A stretch of DNA of 64,000 bases from the NCBI GenBank assembly GCA_946480085.1, contig CAMLHZ010000005.1:124001-188000 (forward strand). Reading direction: 5' to 3'. Under the pieces are notes generated by a model. The model was given only the letters and a program-made list of their open reading frames with translations. It was not told the DNA's origin and did not search any database. Numbering within the stretch: position 1 is the first letter of the stretch; each line of letters begins with the position of its first letter. A program made the position numbers and the translations under genes. This DNA is from an uncultured Flavobacteriales bacterium (GTDB lineage: Bacteria > Bacteroidota > Bacteroidia > Flavobacteriales > Crocinitomicaceae). This document shows positions 43,247-50,115 of this stretch, piece by piece.

Positions 43247-43933
43247 TTACTCTGTGTCTGACTTCTTCAAATTGCTAAAAACCAATTCATTTAGAAAGGC
43301 TATAATTTCACTTTCTTCTTTCGTATCGCCAAAATCGGTCAACGACGGTAAATGATTCATAAAAAAGTTCTGGAAATGTGCCATTTCAATAATGGTAGAT
43401 GCCAGCGATTTCGGGTATTTGTAACCCGGATTGCACTCCGAAATAATGGTTCCAATAACAGCGCAAAGATCTTTATAAGGCTTAAAAAACTGTTGCTGAT
43501 TATCTTCTCCAACCTGTTTGGTAAGGTATGCTTTCGATCCTTCAGAAATAATAATTTGATGTAACAAACTTTCATTGATGTGCGTTGTTTCTTCGTCATC
43601 TTCAACAGCAGTTGCCAACAGGTTAATTATTCGTTTGAGTTTAATGGATGGATCGGCAATGTTATTCGTGTGAAAGCTAATTTGAAATTCGAGCCAACCC
43701 CAGTACCAAGCGGTTAAGTACACAAGTAGCTTGTGTTTGTTTTCAAAATAGCGATAGATGCCCGCTTCTGTTGTGCCAATTTTAGCTGCCAGTTTCTTGA
43801 AGGTAAACGCTTCAAAACCTGTCTCATAAATGAGTTCAACACTATGTTTTAAGATGTTCTTTCCTAACTCTGAACTTTCCGGATTTCGAACGAACAAAGC
43901 CTCATTCATTTTGATTTGCAACTGTAGCTTCAT
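43247..43933 (-). CDS. TetR/AcrR-family transcriptional regulator
   Basis: About 228 residues. The N-terminal helix-turn-helix ETGFEAFTFKKLAAKIGTTE AGIYRYFENKHKLLVYL is canonical TetR; the C-terminal part is an all-helical ligand domain. The frame extends to a TTG at 43969, but the ATG at 43933 (MKLQLQIKMNEALFVRNPE) fits relatives. It is divergent from the bestrophin/carbonic anhydrase operon, and an inverted repeat sits between them. Confidence 0.9.
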   Translation of the reverse strand: MKLQLQIKMNEALFVRNPESSELGKNILKHSVELIYETGFEAFTFKKLAAKIGTTEAGIYRYFENKHKLLVYLTAWYWGWLEFQISFHTNNIADPSIKLKRIINLLATAVEDDEETTHINESLLHQIIISEGSKAYLTKQVGEDNQQQFFKPYKDLCAVIGTIISECNPGYKYPKSLASTIIEMAHFQNFFMNHLPSLTDFGDTKEESEIIAFLNELVFSNLKKSDTE

Positions 43934-44000
43934 TTGAGTATAGTTTACTTTCTTTAAACGAAGTAACAAAGCTAATGAAAATATTTATACTTTTTTATGT

Positions 44001-44015
44001 GATAGTATTGCTATC
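44001..44015. promoter_or_regulatory. Candidate TetR operator
   Basis: GATAG-TATTG-CTATC is a perfect palindrome with a five-base centre. It lies between the divergent TetR and bestrophin genes, 18 bases upstream of the bestrophin -7 element, where a bound repressor would block the -33 region. Confidence 0.55.
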
Positions 44016-44032
44016 AAATAGAAAACTAATCC

Positions 44033-44040
44033 TATCTTTG
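44033..44040 (+). promoter_or_regulatory. -7 element of the bestrophin operon
   Basis: TATCTTTG matches TAnnTTTG, 22 bases before the ATG at 44062. This supports that start over the open frame from 43975. Confidence 0.6.
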
Positions 44041-44061
44041 GCCGAACTTAAACATGTCGTT

Positions 44062-44955
44062 ATGTTGCTTAAAAAACGAATTCCGGCTTCCTATATCCTG
44101 AACAAGGTGAAATACGATTTGGTTTATGTGCTGATTGTATCCTTAACGGTTCTTTTTATTACCGAGAAGTATAAAAAGCTGCTCCCCGAAATGCCTTTGA
44201 CAATTCCTGCATTCATCGGTACAGCCATTTCAATTCTTCTTTCGTTTAAGTTAAGTCAATCTTACGACAGGTGGTGGGAAGCGCGTAAAGTTTGGGGAGC
44301 CATTGTAAACGATTCACGCAGTTTTGTCGTTCAATTACAAACATTGACCTCCAGCGGTAACGATTCAATCATTAAGCAAATGGCATTTCGACAAATTGCC
44401 TGGTGCTACTGTTTGGGGCAATCACTCAGAGGATTAAATCCAATTCAAAACTTAGAGCAATTTCTTTCTCCAGAAGATCTGAAAGAACTAGAGCAACATC
44501 AGAATAAACCCTTGGCATTGATTCAGTTGAATGCGAAGCATCTGAAAATGCTAAAAGAAACCAATCAAATAGATGTTTTTGCGCAAGTACAGCTCGACAA
44601 TACCTTGGTTCGCTTGTGCGATTCTCAAGGGAAATCGGAACGTATAAAGTCGACTGTTTTTCCCGTGACTTACAGTTTATTTCTCCATGCAATCATTTAC
44701 CTGTTTGTCATTACGCTTTCCATTTCCCTAAAAGATATTGGAGGAGTCTTTGAGATTCCCTTGCTGATGCTTATTTCTGCTGCATTCTTGTTATTGGAAA
44801 AATCAGCAACACACATGCAGGATCCATTTGAAAACAGACCAACCGACACCGCTGTTACTACTATCGCAAGAACCATTGAAATAAATATTAAACAACTCTT
44901 GAAGGAAACGGATGTTCCACAGCCATTTCAAACAGGAAAATTTTATTCACTATAA
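44062..44955 (+). CDS. Bestrophin-family anion channel
   Basis: About 297 residues starting MLLKKRIPASYILNKVKYDL. IPAFIGTAISILLSFKLSQSYDRWWEARKVWGAIVNDSR is the bestrophin pore signature (neck after IGTAIS; SYDRWWEARKxWG). Four membrane helices; the C-terminal DPFENRPTDTA matches the family calcium-clasp region. Bacterial bestrophins form pentameric channels for chloride or bicarbonate. A beta-carbonic anhydrase gene follows 18 bases later, which favours a bicarbonate-related role (inference). Confidence 0.93.
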   Translation: MLLKKRIPASYILNKVKYDLVYVLIVSLTVLFITEKYKKLLPEMPLTIPAFIGTAISILLSFKLSQSYDRWWEARKVWGAIVNDSRSFVVQLQTLTSSGNDSIIKQMAFRQIAWCYCLGQSLRGLNPIQNLEQFLSPEDLKELEQHQNKPLALIQLNAKHLKMLKETNQIDVFAQVQLDNTLVRLCDSQGKSERIKSTVFPVTYSLFLHAIIYLFVITLSISLKDIGGVFEIPLLMLISAAFLLLEKSATHMQDPFENRPTDTAVTTIARTIEINIKQLLKETDVPQPFQTGKFYSL

Positions 44956-44973
44956 ATACTAAAATCAAACAAA

Positions 44974-45618
44974 ATGAAAACGTTAACAAAGGAAATGCAA
45001 GCGGCCATTACACCATCAATGGCTTTAGAACTTTTAAAAGAAGGAAATAAAAGGTTCGTGAGTAACCTGAAAGTGAACCGTAATTTGTTGCAACAAGCCA
45101 ATGAAACTTCCGATGGACAACATCCATTCGCAGTAATTCTAAGCTGTATTGATAGCAGAACCTCGGCTGAATTGATTTTTGATCAGGGTCTGGGTGACGT
45201 CTTCAGTGTGCGCATTGCAGGGAACATTATCAACGAAGATATTTTGGGAAGTATGGAATTTGGCTGTAAAGTAGCCGGATCAAAAATCATTGTAGTTCTC
45301 GGGCATACAAAATGTGGAGCCGTAAAAGGTGCTTGTGATCATGTTGAAATGGGGAATTTGACTGCATTGCTAACAAAAATAAGACCTGCGGTTGACGATG
45401 AAACAACTACAAAAGAAAACCGCAATTCAGGTAATCCGGAATTCGTAGAGAACGTTGCTACAATCAATGTAAAGCGCACGGTTAAGTCAATTATGGAGCG
45501 CAGTCCAATCCTGAAAGAAATGATTGAAAGCGGACAAATCGGAATTGTTGGAGGAACACACGACATTGCTACGGGTGAAGTAACATTTTACACTGATACG
45601 ATGCGATTAGGAGTGTAA
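44974..45618 (+). CDS. Beta-class carbonic anhydrase
   Basis: 214 residues. Zinc ligands Cys58, His111 and Cys114 (LSCIDSR; GHTKCGAVKG), with the Asp60-Arg62 dyad in CIDSR. RIAGNIINEDILGSMEFG is typical. It hydrates CO2 to bicarbonate in the cytoplasm. It follows the bestrophin gene by 18 bases in an operon under the divergent TetR regulator. Confidence 0.95.
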   Translation: MKTLTKEMQAAITPSMALELLKEGNKRFVSNLKVNRNLLQQANETSDGQHPFAVILSCIDSRTSAELIFDQGLGDVFSVRIAGNIINEDILGSMEFGCKVAGSKIIVVLGHTKCGAVKGACDHVEMGNLTALLTKIRPAVDDETTTKENRNSGNPEFVENVATINVKRTVKSIMERSPILKEMIESGQIGIVGGTHDIATGEVTFYTDTMRLGV

Positions 45619-45653
45619 TGAGCTGAGAAACTTCGGAGAAATACGTCTTTATA

Positions 45654-45720
45654 AAGCACATTCTTCTGGTGTTTCCGGAAATTCATATGAACGGAGGCAC
45701 TTAAAAGAGTGTGCTTTTTG
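45654..45720 (+). terminator. Terminator of the bestrophin/carbonic anhydrase operon
   Basis: AAGCACATTCTT (45654-45665) pairs with AAGAGTGTGCTT (45705-45716) with one wobble, enclosing a smaller TTCCGGAA-containing loop; TTTTG follows. Confidence 0.7.
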
Positions 45721-45750
45721 TATTTTCTTCCTAAAAGAACGCTTGAAAAT

Positions 45751-45885
45751 CAATTTCTTTTTTTTCGTATTTTCCACTCGCCAGAACAACCATATAATCG
45801 CGTGTACAGATGGAACGCCGCAACAAATAGTTGGGACGAACCTAATCCGGCAGCTGGTCTAAAAGCAGTTTCTTCAGGTAACTAA
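45751..45885 (+). pseudogene. Possible C-terminal coding relic
   Basis: The frame ending at the TAA at 45883 reads NRVYRWNAATNSWDEPNPAA then GLKAVSSGN, protein-like composition without any usable start codon. It follows a T-rich tract. Probably the decayed end of a gene; the parent is unknown and chance cannot be excluded. Confidence 0.3.
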
Positions 45886-45926
45886 GAATGATTGATAGGA
45901 AAAAACTTCCTCTCACATAAACAAAG

Positions 45927-45967
45927 GAATCCAGTTCGTTAATGCAATGAACTGGATTCTTTATTTT
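45927..45967 (+). terminator. Strong orphan hairpin
   Basis: Perfect 11-bp stem GAATCCAGTTC / GAACTGGATTC with an 11-base loop, then TTTATTTT. It lies 42 bases after the relic ending at 45885 and may be its former terminator. The rest of 45619-46059 shows nothing further. Confidence 0.65.
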
Positions 45968-46059
45968 AGGTTTTGTTTCCATACTGCAACGAATCATTTC
46001 AGTTTTACAACAACAAATAAGCAAAGAAAACACTACTATTGTAGTCGAAATTTAAGTAC

Positions 46060-46662
46060 ATGACCAGAGATCTAAACCGGGAAGAAGTAATGCGAATTGC
46101 TGCTGAGAAAGTCCGCCTAAAAAAAGAAAAAGAAGCTCGCGAGGAAAGAGAGTTTTATGAACGCATTACCAGCGGTAGGCCATGGCTCATTTTTAGAATC
46201 ATTATGGTTTTCTGTACCTTGATGGCGGTGGCTACTACAATCGATGTTTTAGTAGATGGTCCTTCAAAAAAACTTACTGAAAAAGATTGCCAAATTAATC
46301 GGGAATGGGAGTGGAGATGGCATCAGATGCTCGACGTAGAAGGATATTTGTTTGCTCCGGAAGTAAAGTATTGGTACGACCGTGACACCAACAGTCTCAA
46401 AATCATTTATTCGCCCATTTTTCGAACAGGAAAGAAGTTAAGTTTCAATATTCAGGAAAATGGAAACACTATTGGTAATCATGAAGAGATTAGAGATATG
46501 TCCATCTTTAACTGGTTCCCATTATTTCAAATTGCATTGTTGATTCCTTTGTTCACCTACATTTTTAAGCGACAAAGCGCCTGGTTTAACTTTGCTAGAA
46601 TGGGGTCGATGGTATTGATATTTCCCGGAACATTATTGGTAATATTGTTTGCACTTAGCTGA
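46060..46662 (+). CDS. Membrane protein of unknown function
   Basis: 200 residues: a charged helical N-terminus (VRLKKEKEAREEREFYERI), a membrane helix at about 43-62 (LIFRIIMVFCTLMAVATTID), a central extracytoplasmic domain of about 90 residues (EWRWHQMLDVEGYLFAPEVK), and two C-terminal helices at about 150-168 and 180-199. No family recognised. Layout resembles the membrane protein at 40233, but no sequence match was seen. Confidence 0.72.
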   Translation: MTRDLNREEVMRIAAEKVRLKKEKEAREEREFYERITSGRPWLIFRIIMVFCTLMAVATTIDVLVDGPSKKLTEKDCQINREWEWRWHQMLDVEGYLFAPEVKYWYDRDTNSLKIIYSPIFRTGKKLSFNIQENGNTIGNHEEIRDMSIFNWFPLFQIALLIPLFTYIFKRQSAWFNFARMGSMVLIFPGTLLVILFALS

Positions 46663-46765
46663 TGATTTACTTGCAATTAATGGCTGATTCACCCACGTTT
46701 TTGCATCATTCTCCGCAAAAATTACATAATTCACAGATGTGTTACCTTAGCTTAACAAAAACACT

Positions 46766-46846
46766 TATCTTTAACCTGATTTAGGTGGTTAGGTTAGGTT
46801 GATTAGTGAATGGAGTAATGACGCCTGTCTTACTCCATTCGCATTT
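46766..46846 (+). ncRNA. Candidate small RNA in the 46.66-47.13 kb gap
   Basis: A TATCTTTA -7-like box is followed after about 35 bases of GGTTAGGTTAGGTTGATTAG-type sequence by a perfect 11-bp hairpin (GAATGGAGTAA 46808-46818 with TTACTCCATTC 46830-46840) and a short T stretch. It could instead be an orphan terminator. The remaining bases to 47130 hold no recognisable feature. Confidence 0.25.
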
Positions 46847-47130
46847 TAAGACCGTTTGTTTTAAACCAAATCACCTTTTAGGATTGAGTTTTTCTGAAGA
46901 CCGAACCACTTCTTTTCTTTCCAAAATATCACTCTTTTTGAACGGCTGCCTCTAAGTTGATTCAGCGTTAGCTGCAACGTTTTTCAGTTGTTTTTTTATC
47001 GTATTGTTTATAAAAACTACTCATATGAAATGTTAACTTGAACAATGGATATGCACATTCAGTGTCAATAAATGTTCATTTCAAAAGACCTTGCTGAAAA
47101 AATAGCGTCTTATACTCGACAACTCAAACT

Positions 47131-47580
47131 ATGAAAAAGCAATTACTACTACTAACGGCAGTTATATCGTGTTCCTCGATTTATGCCCAGGAAGATGCCG
47201 CAATTCAGCAATGGCAATCAAATCATCCAACAACTTTACTGATTTCAGCCTCCAGATATGCCAGTTTCAGCGATGAAGAAAAAGCCTTGATTGGAACAGA
47301 TTATATTCTTTTTGAAAATAAAGTAACCTTGGAATTACTTGAACAATTCGATCAGCAAAAAGGATTGAACCAAGACGCGGTGGAACCACTGAAAGAAGGA
47401 GATGCAGATATGATTAAGAATTGGATGTCTAGTCATCGTGAAGTGAAGATTGTTCGTCAATCAGCTTATATTGCATTTGCACCTGAACGCCAGCAATATT
47501 GTATTGATCATCCATTGGAAATCCTCGTTCTTGACGGCGAGTCGATCACCATTAAGGATATTGAACGTTACGGACATTAA
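47131..47580 (+). CDS. Secreted protein with two tandem homologous segments
   Basis: 149 residues, signal peptide ending SSIYAQ. The mature part has two related halves: IQQWQSNHPTTLLISASRYA SFSDEEK near residues 25-50 and IKNWMSSHREVKIVRQSAYI AFAPERQ near 94-120, each followed by a hydrophobic strand. No cysteines or catalytic motifs stand out. Function unknown. Confidence 0.75.
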   Translation: MKKQLLLLTAVISCSSIYAQEDAAIQQWQSNHPTTLLISASRYASFSDEEKALIGTDYILFENKVTLELLEQFDQQKGLNQDAVEPLKEGDADMIKNWMSSHREVKIVRQSAYIAFAPERQQYCIDHPLEILVLDGESITIKDIERYGH

Positions 47581-47623
47581 TTCCATTTACAAAATTTTCA
47601 TTCTTCACTTATACTACGATACC

Positions 47624-49105
47624 ATGTTTCATTATAAGTTCATAAATACTTTTTCTATTGGAAAAATCGTTCTGATTTTATTAGCCAGTGGTTCAATTTC
47701 AGCTTTTGCCCAAACCAATGCATGTAACAATAATGCAGGTGGTCAGCTTCCAGTTAACAACAGTTGTAGTTTTTCATTTTTCGATATTGACCATAATAAT
47801 GATTATTGGGATGGAGCTGCTGGTTGTGGTGCAACAGATATCGACGCTACCTGGGGTTGGTTTACAGCTACAACTACTTCTACAACAATTACTTATGACC
47901 CGTTAACTGCTGGTTTTAATCCTATTGTCACTATTTTTACCGGAGCATGTGCTACAAATATGGCGGCGCTTACCTGTGTTAATGCCGCTGGAAATAACGG
48001 AAATGAAACAGTTGTGGTTCCAACTACTGTAGGGACACAGTACCGTGTTCGCGTTCAGGGTAACGATAACAGTGATTGGTTAGGTGATATTTGTGTGTTT
48101 AATACCGTTCCGCTTGCTCCGGGGAGTAACACGACTTGTGCAGCACCAAGTCCAATTTGTTCCGGTTCTCCAATTGCGTTTATCGCCAACGAAGGTGGTG
48201 CTGATGCAAGTACAATAAATCCTGGAAATGACTATGATTGCTTGTTTACTTCTCCTAATCCCAGCTGGTATTATCTTGAAATTGATCAGGCTGGAAATCT
48301 TGTGATAGATATTACAGCTGGTTCCGATGTCGACTATGAAATCTGGGGACCATTTGCCAATCTTGCTACTGCAATGGGACAATGTAACACTTATGGTGTT
48401 CCGCAAGATTGTAGTTACTCTGCTTCACCAATTGAGCAGGCTGTTGTGAATGGCGTTGTGTCTGGACAGGTTTATGTTCTATTGGTTACGAATTACGCCA
48501 ATACAATTCAGACCATTAATATCAATGAAGCCGGGACGAACACCGCAAGTACAAACTGTGCCATTGTACCCTTGCCAGTTGGTTATTCCCACTGGGATGC
48601 TACCCGTGTTGAAGATCAAGTTCATTTGGTTTGGTCAACAGAATTTGAGCAGAACAATGCAAAGTTCTATGTTCAGCGTTCAGAAACCGGACAGTTATGG
48701 GAAACCATTGGTGCTGTAGACGGAGTTGGAACTTCTGATCACGGAGACAATTACACTTATATTGATAAAACACCTTTAGAAGGTTTAGGTTTTTACAGAC
48801 TGATGCAGGTTGATTACGATGGTGCAGCAAGCTATACATCAATTCTTTCTGTTGCAGGAAGTAAAGAAAACAGCTTAAAGATCTATCCAAACCCTGCCAT
48901 AAATAGTTTTACAATTAAAACAAACGGTTCAAAGATCGACGAGATCATACTTACAAATGTTGTTGGGAAAACATATGCCTTGGATTACACAATGGTTGGA
49001 GGAAATATTGTTGTCAACTGTGATAACTTTGCACAAGGAAGCTATACAGTAACGGTAGTTTCGAATGGTGAAAGAATGACTGAAAGACTTTCTATCCATA
49101 AATAA
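47624..49105 (+). CDS. T9SS-sorted extracellular protein
   Basis: About 493 residues from the ATG at 47624; the longer frame to 47450 overlaps the upstream gene. The signal peptide ends SISAFAQ. Two beta domains follow: DIDATWGWFTATTTSTTITY and SWYYLEIDQAGNLVIDITAG with CNTYGVPQDCSYS, the latter common in Flavobacteriales secreted proteins. LVWSTEFEQNNAKFYVQRSE is a fibronectin-like link before the T9SS type A sorting domain (LKIYPNPAINSFTI). Enzymatic role not evident. Confidence 0.85.
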   Translation: MFHYKFINTFSIGKIVLILLASGSISAFAQTNACNNNAGGQLPVNNSCSFSFFDIDHNNDYWDGAAGCGATDIDATWGWFTATTTSTTITYDPLTAGFNPIVTIFTGACATNMAALTCVNAAGNNGNETVVVPTTVGTQYRVRVQGNDNSDWLGDICVFNTVPLAPGSNTTCAAPSPICSGSPIAFIANEGGADASTINPGNDYDCLFTSPNPSWYYLEIDQAGNLVIDITAGSDVDYEIWGPFANLATAMGQCNTYGVPQDCSYSASPIEQAVVNGVVSGQVYVLLVTNYANTIQTININEAGTNTASTNCAIVPLPVGYSHWDATRVEDQVHLVWSTEFEQNNAKFYVQRSETGQLWETIGAVDGVGTSDHGDNYTYIDKTPLEGLGFYRLMQVDYDGAASYTSILSVAGSKENSLKIYPNPAINSFTIKTNGSKIDEIILTNVVGKTYALDYTMVGGNIVVNCDNFAQGSYTVTVVSNGERMTERLSIHK

Positions 49106-49124
49106 GTTGTTAGTACTATATCGC

Positions 49125-49158
49125 AAACGCTATTCTGTGCAAGAGTAGCGTTTTTTTT
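49125..49158 (+). terminator. Rho-independent terminator
   Basis: AACGCTA pairs with TAGCGTT across a 13-base loop, followed by eight T residues. Confidence 0.85.
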
Positions 49159-49192
49159 ATTTTCTATTTTAGCATAACATTTAGATTCCACT

Positions 49193-49882
49193 ATGAAACA
49201 AATAACCAAACGACTCTTCCAAATTTCAATGGGTCCGGTGAACGTCTTTGTTATTGAAAGTGATAATGAGTTAACGCTTGTTGATACTGGATTTAAGAAC
49301 AGCACCGATAAGATTTTTACCGCAATTCAAAAAGCAGGGAAGAAGCCTGAGCAGATCAAACAAATCATTCTTACACATAGTCATCCTGATCATAGTGGAA
49401 GCGCGGCCGATATCAAGAATAGGTTGAACATTCCAATTTATCTGCATGAAGCTGATGCCGAGTTGTTGGAACAAGGAATTGGTGGACGTTTGCCACATGA
49501 AGTTTCACCTGGATTGATGAATAAAATTCTATTCAATCTTTTCATTAAAAATAGTCCGAACAAAACCGATGCGGTTGAGGTTGATGTAAAATTGAAAGAA
49601 GACGATTTTATACCCATTGCAGGTGGAATTAGGGTTATTCATACACCTGGTCACAGCAAAGGACACGTTGCCTTATTACTTGAAAGTGAAGGTGCTTTGA
49701 TTGCAGGTGATTTGTGTGCGAATATGCTGGGATTGGATTTCAGTACTGTTTATGAGAGTAGAGAGGAAGGTTTGAAAAGCATTCTTAAAGCCGCTGCATT
49801 CAGTTTCGATAAAGCCGTTTTTGGTCATGGAAAACCCTTAATGATGAATGCTAACAAGCGAATCATGAAAAAGTTTGGGTAA
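49193..49882 (+). CDS. MBL-fold metallo-hydrolase
   Basis: 229 residues. The metallo-beta-lactamase motif LTHSHPDHSG (residues about 60-69), HTPGHSKGHV, the bridging aspartate in IAGDLCAN and the final histidine in VFGHGKP supply a dinuclear metal site. Cytoplasmic hydrolase of the glyoxalase II-like or lactonase type; the substrate is not identifiable. Monocistronic, between a terminator and a short ORF. Confidence 0.92.
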   Translation: MKQITKRLFQISMGPVNVFVIESDNELTLVDTGFKNSTDKIFTAIQKAGKKPEQIKQIILTHSHPDHSGSAADIKNRLNIPIYLHEADAELLEQGIGGRLPHEVSPGLMNKILFNLFIKNSPNKTDAVEVDVKLKEDDFIPIAGGIRVIHTPGHSKGHVALLLESEGALIAGDLCANMLGLDFSTVYESREEGLKSILKAAAFSFDKAVFGHGKPLMMNANKRIMKKFG

Positions 49883-49932
49883 ACAGGTGTTAACCCGACC
49901 AGACGGTTCAAAAGCATACGTTCATTATAGAA

Positions 49933-50109
49933 ATGGGTGTTATTATGAATCTACAGAAGGAGAAGTTAGGCAAAACATATTCTTGTGAGTTACCCATTGA
50001 GCAGTTTATTGGAACAACAAGTCAAGATCTTTTTAAAAAAGTTTACTTCGACAAAAACGTATTGTATGTAAATCAGTTTTTTCGAATCTACGAAAACAAT
50101 TTCCTTTAA
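49933..50109 (+). CDS. Short hypothetical ORF
   Basis: 58 codons (Met 5 at 49945 is an alternative) with protein-like composition: KLGKTYSCELPIEQFIGTTS then QDLFKKVYFDKNVLYVNQFF. It ends six bases before the convergent TonB receptor stop codon. It may be a small real gene or the tail of a decayed one; no family recognised. Confidence 0.35.
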   Translation: MGVIMNLQKEKLGKTYSCELPIEQFIGTTSQDLFKKVYFDKNVLYVNQFFRIYENNFL

Positions 50110-50115
50110 ATGTGT

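Noticed and set aside
45842..46033. 63-codon minus-strand ORF
   Set aside because: It spans the orphan hairpin and has random composition; no start signal.
47450..47623. Upstream extension of the T9SS protein frame
   Set aside because: It overlaps the preceding gene and places 58 residues before a normal signal peptide.
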